A stretch of 64,000 nucleotides of DNA. Source: Zemynaea arenosa. Lineage in GTDB: Bacteria; Pseudomonadota; Gammaproteobacteria; Burkholderiales; Burkholderiaceae_D. Within the stretch, counting starts at the first letter, position 1. Each line of letters begins with the position of its first letter. Below, in pieces: positions 28,961 through 37,808 of the stretch. The stretch covers positions 1-64,000 of the forward strand of contig NZ_SPVF01000076.1 of the NCBI RefSeq assembly GCF_004614185.1, given 5' to 3'. The translations under genes were made by a program, and so were the position numbers. The notes beneath the pieces are model-generated. The model saw only the letters and a list, made by a program, of their open reading frames with translations. It was not told where the DNA came from and made no database searches.

Positions 28961-29953
28961 GTGAACTACCGGGCTCCCCTCTGGCTGCCGAACGGCCACC
29001 TGCAGACGATCTACCCGGCGCTGTTCATCCGCAAGCCGCCGGTGGCCTTCCGGCGCGAACGCTGGGAGACGCCGGACGGGGATTTCATCCATCTCGATTT
29101 TGTCGACGGCCCCGCGCCGGCCGCTCCCTTCGTCGTCCTGTTCCACGGTCTCGAAGGCTCGTCGGACAGCCATTACGCGCGCTCGCTGATGACGGCCGTC
29201 GCGGCGCGCGGCTGGTCCGGCGCTGTGGTCCACTTCCGCGGCTGCTCCGGCGAGGCCAATCTCGCGCCCCGCTTCTACCATTCCGGAGACGCCGACGAGG
29301 TGGATTGGGTCATACGCCGCTTGCATGACCGGCTGCCCAATGAGGCAGACTTCTATGCGTCTGGCGTATCACTGGGCGGGAACGCCTTGCTGCGCTGGCT
29401 GGGCCTTTCGCAGCACCAGGCGGAAATCGTGGACGCCGCAGTCTCGATCTCCGCACCGCTGGACCTCGCCGCCGGCGGCGCCGCGCTCTCCTCCGGCTTC
29501 AACATGCTCTACACCCGCATGTTCCTCAAAACGCTCAAGCCCAAGTGCCTGGCCAAGCTGGAGCAGTTCCCTGGCCTGTTCGACCGCGACACCATGCTGG
29601 CCGCGCGCGACCTGCACGCCTTCGACGACGTGGTGACCGCGCCGCTGCACGGGTTCAAGGACGCCGACGATTACTGGCACCGCGCCAGTGCGAAGCACGT
29701 CCTGGAAGACATCACCGTGCCGACGCTGGTGCTCAACGCGCTGAACGATCCGTTCCTGCCGGGCGCCCACCTGCCGCGCAAGGCGTCGCCGCACGTGCAG
29801 CTGGAGTACCCGGAAACCGGCGGCCATGTGGGCTTCGCCGTGGGCCCGCCGCCCGGCCGCATCGACTGGCTGGCCGCGCGCATCCTGCATTTCTTCGATG
29901 GCGAAGCGGCCATGCGCGCGCCGCGCGGAAACGACTTGTGCGAGGCTCGATAA
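28961..29953 (+). CDS. YheT-family alpha/beta hydrolase
   Basis: This 330-residue protein with GTG start begins YRAPLWLPNGHLQTIYPALF, a hallmark of the YheT/YMR210w hydrolase family. Next come LFHGLEGSSDSHYARSL, VHFRGCSGEANL, SGVSLGGNALLRWLG (nucleophile Ser in GVSLGG), NALNDPFLPG (Asp) and GGHVGF (His). The yeast relatives are acyl esterases; the bacterial substrate is not known. The stop touches the start of the next gene (29954). Confidence 0.92.
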   Translation: MNYRAPLWLPNGHLQTIYPALFIRKPPVAFRRERWETPDGDFIHLDFVDGPAPAAPFVVLFHGLEGSSDSHYARSLMTAVAARGWSGAVVHFRGCSGEANLAPRFYHSGDADEVDWVIRRLHDRLPNEADFYASGVSLGGNALLRWLGLSQHQAEIVDAAVSISAPLDLAAGGAALSSGFNMLYTRMFLKTLKPKCLAKLEQFPGLFDRDTMLAARDLHAFDDVVTAPLHGFKDADDYWHRASAKHVLEDITVPTLVLNALNDPFLPGAHLPRKASPHVQLEYPETGGHVGFAVGPPPGRIDWLAARILHFFDGEAAMRAPRGNDLCEAR

Positions 29954-30541
29954 ATGGACGATATCGTCAAACAAGCGGTGGCCAAATGGCCGAACGTACC
30001 GCACTGCTACGGGTGGCTGGCGCTGGACGCGCGCGGCGTCTGGCGGATGCGGGATGAAAACGCGCAGCGCCTGCAGCTGGCGGGCGACAAGCTGACCAAT
30101 CCGCAGCTGGTCGGCTTCATCAACCGGAACTACCAGCACGATGAACGCGGGTGCTGGTACTTCCAGAACGGGCCGCAGCGGGTGTACCTCAATCTGGAGA
30201 CCACGCCCTTCATCGCGCGCACCGATCCGGCGCATGGCCTCGTGCTGCACACCGGCGAACCGGTTGGCGCCATTGACCAGGTGTGCCTGACGGAGCACGG
30301 CGAAATCATCGTGCGCGCCGGGGACAAGGTGGCACAAGTCGACGACCGCGACACCGCGCAGCTGTTGGGGCAGATGGAGCTCGCTGGCGTTGCGTGCACG
30401 GACGAAGCGCTGCTGGCCTGGATGCAGGAGCCGCGCGGCCACCTCGTGCTGCGGCTCGGCGATGCGGCACTGCCGGTCAAGTCGATTGTGCGGGACGCCC
30501 TGCCCGCGCACTTCGGCTACGTGCGCGAACCGGCGGCCTGA
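29954..30541 (+). CDS. Conserved DUF protein of about 195 residues, function unknown
   Basis: This 195-residue soluble protein has no signal peptide. Seen are CYGWLALDARGVWRMRDE, LVGFINRNYQHDERGCWYFQNGPQRVYLNLE and TPFIARTD, a pattern of a conserved proteobacterial family I cannot name with certainty. It starts directly after the YheT-like gene with no gap, so the two are coupled. No catalytic motif is evident. Confidence 0.75.
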   Translation: MDDIVKQAVAKWPNVPHCYGWLALDARGVWRMRDENAQRLQLAGDKLTNPQLVGFINRNYQHDERGCWYFQNGPQRVYLNLETTPFIARTDPAHGLVLHTGEPVGAIDQVCLTEHGEIIVRAGDKVAQVDDRDTAQLLGQMELAGVACTDEALLAWMQEPRGHLVLRLGDAALPVKSIVRDALPAHFGYVREPAA

Positions 30542-30601
30542 CGGCGGCGGCGCGCGGCCGGCGGCGCGACGTGTGGCTGGCGCAGAACGAGCCTCCCGCG
30601 T

Positions 30602-32254
30602 TCAGGGCCCGCCGTTTTCCTTCTGTTCCTTGACCTCGTCGCGGCGGCGCGCCTGCAGCTCGCGCTCGCGCGCATCGATCACCGCCATGTCGTAGAACGA
30701 CGCGTCCTTGGCCTTGCGGGCCAGCGCCAGCTGGTCCAGCGCGCCCATGGTGCCGCCGGTGAGCGCATAGGACTCCGCCAGCGCCAGGTGCTGCAGCGCG
30801 ATCTTGCCCTGCGCGGCGTAGGCCTTGGCCAGCAGCTCCTGCACCTTCGCGTCCGAGCGGTACAACTGCGCTTCCTCGCGCAGGAACCTGGTCGCCTGGT
30901 CCAGGTGACCGGTTGTGATCAGGCCATCCGCATACTGCCGTGAGAGCCCGCGCGAGAGCGGGTAGTCGCCCCGGGCGCGATCGGCCAGCTTCACGCCCTC
31001 TTCCTGCACGGCCTTCGGCTGCGCCGCGGCCAGCTTGATGTCGATGGCCAGGCTCGCGAAGATCGCGCCGCCGTCGCCATTGGCCGTGATATCGAGTGCG
31101 AACACGCCGGGCTTGGGCGCCTGCTTCGCCAGCGCGCGCGACTTGTCGAGCAGCGTCTGCGCCGTGGCGAGGTCGCCGTGGCGGTACGCCAGGAAGGCCA
31201 GGCCGTACTGGCCCGCGATCTGCAGCTGGCGGCTGGGGGCGCGCACCCATTCGTCGAGGAAGTGCCGCGCTTCGTCCTGGCCGTTCACGGTCTCGTCCTG
31301 CAGCACTTTGGCACGGGCGCGCACGAGGTGGAAATCGAGACTGTCCTGGCGCTGCTTGTAAGGCGTCTCGCGGATGCGGGCCTGCATGTCGGCCATGCGC
31401 TCGGTGGTCAGCGGATGCGAGAGCAGCGAGGGCGGGATGTCCGGGAACATGCGCGTGGCCGCCTGCAGCTTGCCGAAGAAGCTCACCAGGCCGGAGACAT
31501 CGAAGCCCGCCGCATTCATGATCTGGAAGCCGACGCGGTCTGCCTCCCGTTCGGCGTCGCGGCTGAAGTTGAGCTGACGCTGGATCGCCAGACCCTGGCC
31601 GCCCATGAAAACGCCCATGGCGGCATCGGGATTGGACTTGGCGGCCAGCGCGGCGAGTAGCATGGCCGCCAGCGGAATCATCGCGTCCTGCTTTTCCTTG
31701 CCGATGCCGCGCGCGATGTGGCGCTGGGCGACGTGGCCGACTTCGTGCGCCATCACGCCCGCCAGTTCGGACTCGTTTTGCGCCGCGATCATCAGCGCGG
31801 TGTGCACGCCGATGAAGCCACCGGGCAGCGCGAACGCGTTGAGCATCGGGTCGCGCACGGCGAAGAAGCCGTAGTCCGCGTTGGTTTCGCCGCGCGCACC
31901 CGGCGCCGCCTGCACCAGCGTCGTGCCAAGGCCATTCAGGTATTCGAGGATGGGCGCGTCGTCGAGATAGTCGCGGTCGTGGCGGATGTCATTCATGATC
32001 TGCTCACCGACCTTGCGTTCCAGCGCTGGCGACAGGTCCACGCGCGCGACGTCGCCCAGCACCGGCAGGTTGTTGCCGTTGGCGGTCTGGCCGGGGAGCG
32101 GGGCGGCGGCCATCGTGGTGACGTGTGCGGCCACGCAGGCAAGCGCCACGACACGCGCCAGGACGCCGCTCGCGCCGCGTGGCATGGCCTGAGCCGCGGG
32201 CCGTGCCGCCAAGCGCGGCGTGGCGGGAATGGCAAGGTTGGGTTTCAGAGTCAC
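30602..32254 (-). CDS. bepA: M48 family metalloprotease with C-terminal TPR region (BepA/YfgC-like)
   Basis: This 550-residue protein, counted from GTG 32254, has zinc motif HEVGH (residues 170-174) and a downstream Glu in [11 protein letters not shown]. Its second half is made of TPR-like helices ([49 protein letters not shown]). That architecture matches BepA/YfgC, a periplasmic protease and chaperone for outer-membrane protein assembly (LptD). The start is uncertain: Met24 (32185) gives a cleaner signal peptide (to about TTMAAA), and a TATGAT -10-like hexamer at 32262-32267 would place transcription close to the GTG. Confidence 0.9.
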   Translation of the reverse strand: MTLKPNLAIPATPRLAARPAAQAMPRGASGVLARVVALACVAAHVTTMAAAPLPGQTANGNNLPVLGDVARVDLSPALERKVGEQIMNDIRHDRDYLDDAPILEYLNGLGTTLVQAAPGARGETNADYGFFAVRDPMLNAFALPGGFIGVHTALMIAAQNESELAGVMAHEVGHVAQRHIARGIGKEKQDAMIPLAAMLLAALAAKSNPDAAMGVFMGGQGLAIQRQLNFSRDAEREADRVGFQIMNAAGFDVSGLVSFFGKLQAATRMFPDIPPSLLSHPLTTERMADMQARIRETPYKQRQDSLDFHLVRARAKVLQDETVNGQDEARHFLDEWVRAPSRQLQIAGQYGLAFLAYRHGDLATAQTLLDKSRALAKQAPKPGVFALDITANGDGGAIFASLAIDIKLAAAQPKAVQEEGVKLADRARGDYPLSRGLSRQYADGLITTGHLDQATRFLREEAQLYRSDAKVQELLAKAYAAQGKIALQHLALAESYALTGGTMGALDQLALARKAKDASFYDMAVIDARERELQARRRDEVKEQKENGGP

Positions 32255-32330
32255 GGTGCTATCATACCCGCTTCCACGGAGCCGTCGACCGTCAACGGCG
32301 GCCCGAAACAGATTGTTACCTCATCCGACC

Positions 32331-32810
32331 ATGATCCAAGGCCTCACCCATTTCGACCAGTCCGGACAAGCCCACATGGTGGACGTGGGAGCCAAGGCGG
32401 AGACGCACCGGGTGGCGGTGGCGGCGGGGACGATCCGCATGAAGGCGGAGACGCTGGCGGCCATCATGGACGGGACCTCGAAGAAGGGTGACGTGCTGGG
32501 GATCGCGCGCATCGCGGGCATCATGGCCTCCAAGCGGACCGCCGATCTCATTCCGCTGTGCCATCCGCTGGCCCTCACGCGGGTGGCGGTCGATTTCGAA
32601 ACGGATGTGGACGCGTCTGCAGTCCACTGCCGCGCCCAGGTCGAAACCTACGGCAAAACCGGCGTCGAAATGGAGGCGCTGACCTCGGTGCAGGTCGCGC
32701 TCCTCACCATCTACGACATGTGCAAGGCCATCGATCGCGGCATGGTCATGACGGATGTCCGCGTCCTCGAAAAACACGGCGGCAAATCCGGCGACTGGTC
32801 GGCCCCTTAA
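32331..32810 (+). CDS. moaC: Cyclic pyranopterin monophosphate synthase
   Basis: This 159-residue protein converts the MoaA product to cPMP in molybdenum cofactor synthesis. Motifs are [63 protein letters not shown] and [19 protein letters not shown] molybdopterin enzyme subunit lies at 48994 in the same window, but no other moa genes are seen. Confidence 0.96.
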   Translation: MIQGLTHFDQSGQAHMVDVGAKAETHRVAVAAGTIRMKAETLAAIMDGTSKKGDVLGIARIAGIMASKRTADLIPLCHPLALTRVAVDFETDVDASAVHCRAQVETYGKTGVEMEALTSVQVALLTIYDMCKAIDRGMVMTDVRVLEKHGGKSGDWSAP

Positions 32811-32872
32811 ATCCTCGACAACATTGGCAGCTCAAGGTAGATTAGCGAAGTTTTCCAGCTGCCAATGAATTC

Positions 32873-33589
32873 ATGAGTCAAACCCAGGCTGCCGAGCCGG
32901 CTTCAAAAGAGTTCGAGTTCGAGGCGATGAACCTCCAGGTCGGTGGGAGGCTGCAGTTCATTACGCACCGCACCATCAAACCGGCGCAGCATTTTTCGAC
33001 TCTGATCGGCTGGGTCAAGGACGAGTACATGATCGTCCGCATTCCGATGGAGCATGGGGCCGCGATCGCGCTGGCGGAGGGCGACAAGGTCACCATCCGC
33101 GCCTTCTCGGGCGTGAATGTGTGCTCGTTCGCGAGCACCGTGGTGCGGGTGTTCCCGCGGCCGGTGAACTACGTCCACATCACCTTTCCGACCTCGATCC
33201 AGGGCACCAGCCTGCGGGCAGCGATGCGCGTGAAGGTGGACATTCCAGTGCAGGTGACGCCCGAGCACTACAACGCGCAGCCGATGAACATGTTCATGGT
33301 GAACCTGTCGGTGTCCGGCGCGCTGGTTGAGTCGCCGCGCCGGATACCGATGGGCTGCGAGACCGTGAAGCTGTCGTTCACCCTGATTCAAAACCCGGGC
33401 AACCACCAGGTCATCGTCAACACCCGCGCCAGCATCAAGAACGTAAGCGCGGCGGCGGGCGGGCCGGCCGGGATCGGGGAGACGTTCAGCTATGGCGTGC
33501 AGTTCCTGGACCTGGAGCCGACCCACTACACGCTGCTGCAGAACATCACCTACGAAGCGCTGATCGCGGACCGGCAGAAGATCGTCTAG
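32873..33589 (+). CDS. PilZ-domain c-di-GMP receptor with YcgR-like N-terminal domain
   Basis: This 238-residue protein has an N-terminal domain (about 15-108) that resembles the flagellar-brake/PilZN fold. The PilZ domain follows with its two binding motifs: RxxxR at Arg115-Arg119 (RAAMR) and NxSxxG at Asn144-Gly149 (NLSVSG). Both are intact, so c-di-GMP binding is expected. YcgR-like proteins link c-di-GMP to motility, but no flagellar genes are near; type IV pilin lies 3 kb away. The stop codon abuts the next gene's ATG (33590). Confidence 0.88.
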   Translation: MSQTQAAEPASKEFEFEAMNLQVGGRLQFITHRTIKPAQHFSTLIGWVKDEYMIVRIPMEHGAAIALAEGDKVTIRAFSGVNVCSFASTVVRVFPRPVNYVHITFPTSIQGTSLRAAMRVKVDIPVQVTPEHYNAQPMNMFMVNLSVSGALVESPRRIPMGCETVKLSFTLIQNPGNHQVIVNTRASIKNVSAAAGGPAGIGETFSYGVQFLDLEPTHYTLLQNITYEALIADRQKIV

Positions 33590-35194
33590 ATGAAGCTGCC
33601 GTTCGCTGGCCGGCCCCGCCTGATCGTGGCCATTCTTACCCTGTGGCTGCTGGCGCCGTCTTTCATGGCGGCCTGGTACATCTGGCGCCAGGGTGCGCCG
33701 ATCGCCCATGCCCTGGGCACGATCGGCTTGCCGCTGCTGCTGCTGGCCGTGTCGCTGCTGCTGGTGCGCTCCCTGCGGAGGCTGTTCTTTATCTGGCTGC
33801 CCGCCGCCTTCCTGGTGCCAATCCAGTGCTACCTGACCTGGTTCTTCAAGAGCGTGCCGGGTGCAGCGTTCATCTCGTCGGTGTTTCGCGCCGGGCCGGA
33901 AGAATTCACGACCACCCTGTTCGCTTTTGCCTGGGCTCTGCCGCTGCTGCCGCTGGCCTGGTTTGTGTATGTCTGGCTGGTGCGGCAGCTGCCGCCCGAG
34001 TTGCGCCGCACACGGCCGTGGACCAAGGCCGCGGCTGCGTGGACTTTCTTCTACGGGTCTTTTGGAGCGCTGACCACGGCTGGCATTGCCGAGCCCACAA
34101 AGGAATTGGGCCTATTCGCTCCGGAGGTGATCGCGGACAGCTTCCCGACGGGGCCGCTCTGGTCGGTGGCGACCTACCTCGACGAACGCGGCGTGACCTA
34201 TGGCGGGGTCCCGGTGACCGCCAGCGCACCTGCCGATCCCGCCGTCGTGATCCTGATCATTGGCGAGACCTTGCGGGCCGACCACCTGGGCATCAATGGC
34301 TACGCGCGCCAGACCACGCCCGAACTGGCCAGGATCCAGGACGAACTCATCAGCTACACGAACGTCAGCGCGGGCGCCAACTACACCTACATCTCGATGC
34401 CGTACATCGTCACCCAGCGCGTGGGCGGCGGGCGGCTCGATATTTCGGAAGTGTTTAAGGCAGCCGGGTTCTTCACCGCGTGGATTTCGAACCAGGAGTA
34501 TTACGTGTACCCGGCGCTGGCCGAACTGCGCCAGTTCGCGAACACCAACTGGCGCCTGAGCCCGCATTACGACACGGAGCTGCTGCCGCAGATTGCCGCT
34601 TGCCTCAACCAATGCGGAAGCCGGCAGTTCATCACCGTGCACCTGCTCGGCAGCCACTTCCCGTACGACCGGCGCTACGAGCCGAAGTTCCGCCGCTTCA
34701 CACCGGTGCTGGGCGACGGGCCGCCGCATTTCAGTCCGTCGGAGCGGGAGCGCTTCGTAAACTCATATGACAATACGGTGCTGGCCACCGATTACGTGGT
34801 CGCTCAGATCATTGAACAGGCGCGCCGGACGGGCAAGCCCGCCGTGGTGGCGTTCACGGCCGACCATGGGGAGAACCTTTACGACGATGAGCGTGAGCGT
34901 ATCCTGCACAGTGGCAAACAGGCGACCCGGATGGAGGCCATTGTGCCGCTGGTGTTCTGGGCCAACGATGCGTGGAGGCGCACACATGGGGCGCAGTGGC
35001 AGGCGCTGGCTGCGCGCCGTTCGCTCCCTGTTGCGCAAACTTCGGTCATGCCAACGTTGACCGAATTGGCCGGCGTGCGCTACACCGGGCAGGACGAGAC
35101 CCTGAGCCTGGCACATCCGTCGTTCACTGTGCCGCACTCCCGCCTCATCATCCAGACCGACGGCAAACGCGTGCCGGTCGACACGCTGCGCTGA
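33590..35194 (+). CDS. Phosphoethanolamine transferase-like sulfatase-fold enzyme (EptA/CptA type)
   Basis: This 534-residue protein has five N-terminal membrane helices (about residues 11-32, 41-60, 65-86, 105-131, 147-167), then a periplasmic alkaline-phosphatase/sulfatase domain. Catalytic features are Glu226 (IIGETLRADH), Thr266 (in GANYTYISMP, 40 residues after the Glu as in EptA), and a metal motif TADHGENLYDD with a following LHSG His. The family transfers phosphoethanolamine from phosphatidylethanolamine to lipid A, core sugar or other acceptors; the acceptor cannot be told here. It is coupled to the PilZ gene upstream. The IS element begins 7 bp past the stop. Confidence 0.88.
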   Translation: MKLPFAGRPRLIVAILTLWLLAPSFMAAWYIWRQGAPIAHALGTIGLPLLLLAVSLLLVRSLRRLFFIWLPAAFLVPIQCYLTWFFKSVPGAAFISSVFRAGPEEFTTTLFAFAWALPLLPLAWFVYVWLVRQLPPELRRTRPWTKAAAAWTFFYGSFGALTTAGIAEPTKELGLFAPEVIADSFPTGPLWSVATYLDERGVTYGGVPVTASAPADPAVVILIIGETLRADHLGINGYARQTTPELARIQDELISYTNVSAGANYTYISMPYIVTQRVGGGRLDISEVFKAAGFFTAWISNQEYYVYPALAELRQFANTNWRLSPHYDTELLPQIAACLNQCGSRQFITVHLLGSHFPYDRRYEPKFRRFTPVLGDGPPHFSPSERERFVNSYDNTVLATDYVVAQIIEQARRTGKPAVVAFTADHGENLYDDERERILHSGKQATRMEAIVPLVFWANDAWRRTHGAQWQALAARRSLPVAQTSVMPTLTELAGVRYTGQDETLSLAHPSFTVPHSRLIIQTDGKRVPVDTLR

Positions 35195-35277
35195 AAACAA
35201 AGGCGCTGTCACCGTTAAGTGTGGAACCTGCAGGGAACGCGCGTGTCGAACCAAGTATCTCGTCAGGAGGCTTGGTC

Positions 35278-36235
35278 ATGCGAAAGTCTGATTTCGAAGT
35301 CTGGCTAGAGGGATTCAAACGACTAACCCGCACTCAGCGAGCGCACGTGCTGGCTCTCATGCGCGCCGCCGAGCCACCACCCGCAGCGCAGCTCTTAGAG
35401 GACGCGGGTGCTCCGGTACTCGCGTCCCCGGCCTGCCGCGGCCACCACCTCCATCGCCACGGTCACAAGTCGCAACTGCAGAGGTATCGCTGCGTCGACT
35501 GTAGCCGCCACCTTCGATTCACTCACCGGCACACCCATGGCCAGGCTCAGATTGAAGGACAACTGGCTGGCGCACTGCAAAGCCCTGCTCAGATCCGATA
35601 CCGTTCGGCGCGCAGCGGTGCGGGTAGGCGTCCACAAGAACACAGCATTCCGCTGGCGCCACCGCTTTCTCACCCTACCCAAGACGGACCGGCCGTTTCC
35701 ACTGCACGGAATTGCAGAGGCCGACGAGCTATTTCTACGCGAGTCGGAAAAGGGCGCGCGCCACCTGGAGCGACCACCCCGCAAACGCGGGGTCGCAGCG
35801 ACGAAGCGCGGCATTTCGCGCGAGCAGGTGTGCATCGTTGTCGCCCGCGATCGAGCTGGCCAGACTGTCGATTTCATTGCTGGGAAAGGTCCGGTTACCA
35901 AGCTTCAACTGCACCGTGGGCTCGCACCGATCCTCGCACCGGATGCATTGCTGGTGACCGACGCCAATGCCTCCTACCTGTACTTCGCCCAGGAACGCGG
36001 CTTTATGCACCAGTGGGTGAATCTCAAGGCAGGCGCACGAGTCAAGGGCGCAGTCCACATCCAAAATGTGAACGCCTATCACAGCCGATTTCGGGGATGG
36101 CTCAGCAACTTTCACGGGGTCGCGACTCACTACCTGTCTAACTATCTGGGCTGGCGGTGGGCGCTCGATAAAAGTCGTATCGATGACCCCGCCGCCCAGT
36201 TACGAGCGACTGTCGGAGCCTTCTCCCACACTTAA
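35278..36235 (+). pseudogene. IS1595-family transposase, broken by a 1-base frameshift
   Basis: The frame starting at ATG 35278 (behind AGGAGG) reads MRKSDFEVWLEGFKRLTR and reaches a zinc-ribbon-like CVDCSR, then runs out of frame. The rest continues in the +1 frame from about 35510: FDSLTGTPMARLRLKD, HGIAEADELFLRE, RGISREQVCIVVARDRAGQTVDF, LLVTDANASYLYF, NAYHSRFRGWL and NYLGWRWALDKSR, ending FSHT at 36235. An extra C near 35505-35509 explains the shift: without it the protein reads on as one chain of about 318 residues. The first zinc-ribbon Cys also appears changed (ASPAC for the expected CPxC). The stop lies in the right terminal repeat. Confidence 0.88.
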
Positions 36236-36269
36236 CGGTGACAGAGCCACACTTAACGGTGACAGAGCC
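36228..36269 (+). repeat. Tandem duplication of the IS right end (2 x 21 bp)
   Basis: ACACTTAACGGTGACAGAGC plus C occurs at 36228-36248 and again, identical, at 36249-36269. Each copy is the outer 21 bp of the right terminal inverted repeat, so the element has two possible right ends. The transposase stop (TAA, 36233-36235) is inside the first copy. Confidence 0.92.
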
Positions 36270-36275
36270 AAACAA

Positions 36276-36297
36276 AAAGCCGCCCGAAGGCGGCTTT
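36276..36297 (-). terminator. Bidirectional terminator below pilA
   Basis: AAAGCCGCC CGAA GGCGGCTTT stem-loop with A-rich left and T-rich right flanks, so it can end transcription on both strands. It lies 20 bp after the pilA stop. The IS has inserted on its left edge and separates it from the phosphoethanolamine transferase gene it may once have served. Confidence 0.88.
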
Positions 36298-36317
36298 CTT
36301 TGAATCAGGCTGGCTGA

Positions 36318-36800
36318 TTAGGTGCCCGACGATGCAGCAGCAGCGTTGTTCTTCTCGATCAGGTCCTTGGCCGCCGCGTTGGTCACGGTGGTGGTGTTGG
36401 TCCAGATGATCTTGTCGGAACCAGCCGGCAGGGTCGGGGTCATGGTGATCGCGTCTGCGCCGTCCACGCCGGTGCCGATGTTCGCCAGCGTCAGCTTGAT
36501 GACGCCGTCGGTAGCGGTTGCGGCGGTCACTTCCTTGGTTGCGTTGAAAGTCGGGATGCCTTTGGCGCCCAGGTTGCAACCGGTCAGGTCGCCGCCTTGC
36601 TCTTGTGCGCACAGGCCGACAGCCGTCTTGATCGATGCCACGGCGCTCAGGGCGCTCGACACTTTGGCCTTGACGGTGTAGTTCTGGTAAGCCGGGATTG
36701 CCACGGCGGCCAGGATACCGATGATCGCGACAACGATCATCAGTTCGATCAGGGTGAAGCCGGCTTGGGCTTGGGCTTTGATGGATTTCATCGATTTCAT
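36318..36800 (-). CDS. pilA: Type IV major pilin (prepilin)
   Basis: This 160-residue prepilin has a 14-residue basic leader cut before Phe (G-FTLIE), Glu5 of the mature chain, and the hydrophobic helix [28 protein letters not shown]. The globular part has two cysteines ([14 protein letters not shown]) for one disulfide. PilD should cleave and N-methylate it. ATG 36800 is chosen since GGAG lies 10 bases upstream; a TTG at 36806 is weaker. A sigma-54 promoter and upstream repeats lie at 36861-36987. Confidence 0.95.
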   Translation of the reverse strand: MKSMKSIKAQAQAGFTLIELMIVVAIIGILAAVAIPAYQNYTVKAKVSSALSAVASIKTAVGLCAQEQGGDLTGCNLGAKGIPTFNATKEVTAATATDGVIKLTLANIGTGVDGADAITMTPTLPAGSDKIIWTNTTTVTNAAAKDLIEKNNAAAASSGT

Positions 36801-36860
36801 GGTCAATCTCCTTCAGGGGTTTGGATGTTTGGTGCGTTCTTACTGCCGCACATTCCATAG

Positions 36861-36876
36861 AGCAATCCCCGTGCCA
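36861..36876 (-). promoter_or_regulatory. Sigma-54 (RpoN) promoter of pilA
   Basis: Minus strand TGGCAC-GGGGA-TTGCT: -24 element at 36871-36876 and -12 element at 36861-36865, an exact match to the TGGCAC-N5-TTGCW consensus. It lies about 60 bp upstream of the pilA ATG. Pilin genes controlled by PilS/PilR use this promoter type; PilR itself is not in the window. Confidence 0.88.
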
Positions 36877-36937
36877 GCCCGTTTTGACGGCATTTCGTTA
36901 GTTCCAGGATAACGAAAGCAGCGATTTCCTACGATTT

Positions 36938-36987
36938 TTGTCAGTCGGGGTGACGATTTTTGTCAGGCAACCTTCAAAAATTGTCAG
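36938..36987 (-). promoter_or_regulatory. Three TGTCAG repeats, likely activator sites upstream of pilA
   Basis: TGTCAG preceded by a T- or A-rich run occurs at 36939-36944, 36961-36966 and 36982-36987, spaced 22 and 21 bp, that is two helical turns. The first two share ACGATTTTTGTCAG. The site nearest pilA is about 75 bp upstream of the -12 element, the place expected for a sigma-54 enhancer. PilR sites in Pseudomonas also contain TGTC; assignment to PilR is inference. The last copy overlaps the end of the FHA gene. Confidence 0.6.
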
Positions 36988-37667
36988 GAGGCAGCAAAAA
37001 ACGACATGTTTGTGCCCGCCAGCGTCAGCTGGTCACCATCGTGCAGACGGCGCGGCTCGCGCGCGATGGGCTGGCCGTTCAGGGTCGCCGGGGCCGCCCC
37101 TTCCATCAACGCGACACAGAAGTGATCGGCGTGGCGGCTGATGACGACGACCACGGCGCCGGGACTGCCCAAGGTGGTCAGCGGCTTGGACAGCGGCAGG
37201 GACTTGCCCGCGTGCGGGCCGGACGTCACCTCGATGCGGCCGCCAGGCACCGGCGCCGCTGGTGCGGCAGGCTGCGCCACGGAAGGCAGGCCGAAGCTGG
37301 ACTGGCGCGCCGCGCCCTGCCCGCCCGACATCAAGGCGCCCACGGCGTCCTGCTGCGGCTCCTCGTCCGGCAGCCGGCGCGGGCCGTCGACGAAATCGAG
37401 CTGGTAGACGGCCATCACCAGGCGGTCGCGGTCGGCTAATTGCTGGCGCGCGGTCCGTTTGCCATTCACGTAGGTGCCGTTGGTGCTGCCCAGATCCTCG
37501 ACCGCCACGCCGGTGCCGCTCAGGGTGACGGCCGCATGGCGGCTGCTGACGGTGGCATGTTCGAGCACCACGTCATTGCCCGGATGGCGGCCGAACGTGG
37601 TCCGGTCTTTCACCAGCTCCACGTGCTGCACCACCTGTCCATCGCGGGAAATGATTAACTTGGCCAT
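36984..37667 (-). CDS. FHA-domain protein (one intact, one degenerate FHA)
   Basis: This 227-residue cytoplasmic protein's first domain (about residues 1-90) has all FHA phosphothreonine-binding marks: FGRHPGNDVVL, VSSRHAAV and LGSTNGTYVNG. After a Pro/Ala linker, a second FHA-like half (about 140-227: GPHAGKSLPLSKPLTTLG, ISRHADHFCV, ATLNGQPIARE, LHDGDQLTLAGT) keeps the fold but not all binding residues. It should recognise phosphothreonine on a partner. ATG 37667 is chosen; the longer frame to 37694 adds only nine residues. It reads toward pilA, and its end overlaps the pilA upstream repeats. Confidence 0.88.
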   Translation of the reverse strand: MAKLIISRDGQVVQHVELVKDRTTFGRHPGNDVVLEHATVSSRHAAVTLSGTGVAVEDLGSTNGTYVNGKRTARQQLADRDRLVMAVYQLDFVDGPRRLPDEEPQQDAVGALMSGGQGAARQSSFGLPSVAQPAAPAAPVPGGRIEVTSGPHAGKSLPLSKPLTTLGSPGAVVVVISRHADHFCVALMEGAAPATLNGQPIAREPRRLHDGDQLTLAGTNMSFFAAS

Positions 37668-37728
37668 ATAAATTTGAAACGCCGGGCCCTGCACGGTTTG
37701 GAACGCTCAGCGTCCTGCACACTACACC

Positions 37729-37765
37729 AAAACAAACGGGGAGCCCGCTTGCGCAGAGCTCCCCG
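37729..37765 (-). terminator. Terminator after sucCD
   Basis: Minus strand stem CGGGGAGC / GCTCCCCG (37737-37765, 13-base loop) followed by GTTTGTTTTGG (37729-37736). It lies 44 bp after the sucD stop. Confidence 0.8.
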
Positions 37766-37808
37766 CTATTATCGCCAGCCAAGGGCCGGCGGACAAATGC
37801 CTACCGAA

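Larger units (their letters stand above)
35202..36269 (+). mobile_element. IS1595-family insertion sequence (degenerate)
   Basis: The left end GGCGCTGTCACCGTTAAGTG (35202 onward) matches the inverted right end; the 23-bp terminal repeats differ at one base. The flanks share AAACAAA at 35195-35201 and 36270-36276, an AT-rich direct repeat of 7 to 8 bp that fits the target duplication of this family. The right terminal segment is present twice in tandem. The element is about 1.07 kb and sits between the phosphoethanolamine transferase and the pilin terminator, inside the A-tract of that terminator. The transposase inside is frameshifted. Confidence 0.88.

Noticed and set aside
33590..35194. Suspected loss of the catalytic threonine in the phosphoethanolamine transferase
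   Set aside because: Gap-free alignment from Glu226 places Thr266 exactly 40 residues on, the spacing found in EptA, so the nucleophile is present in GANYT.
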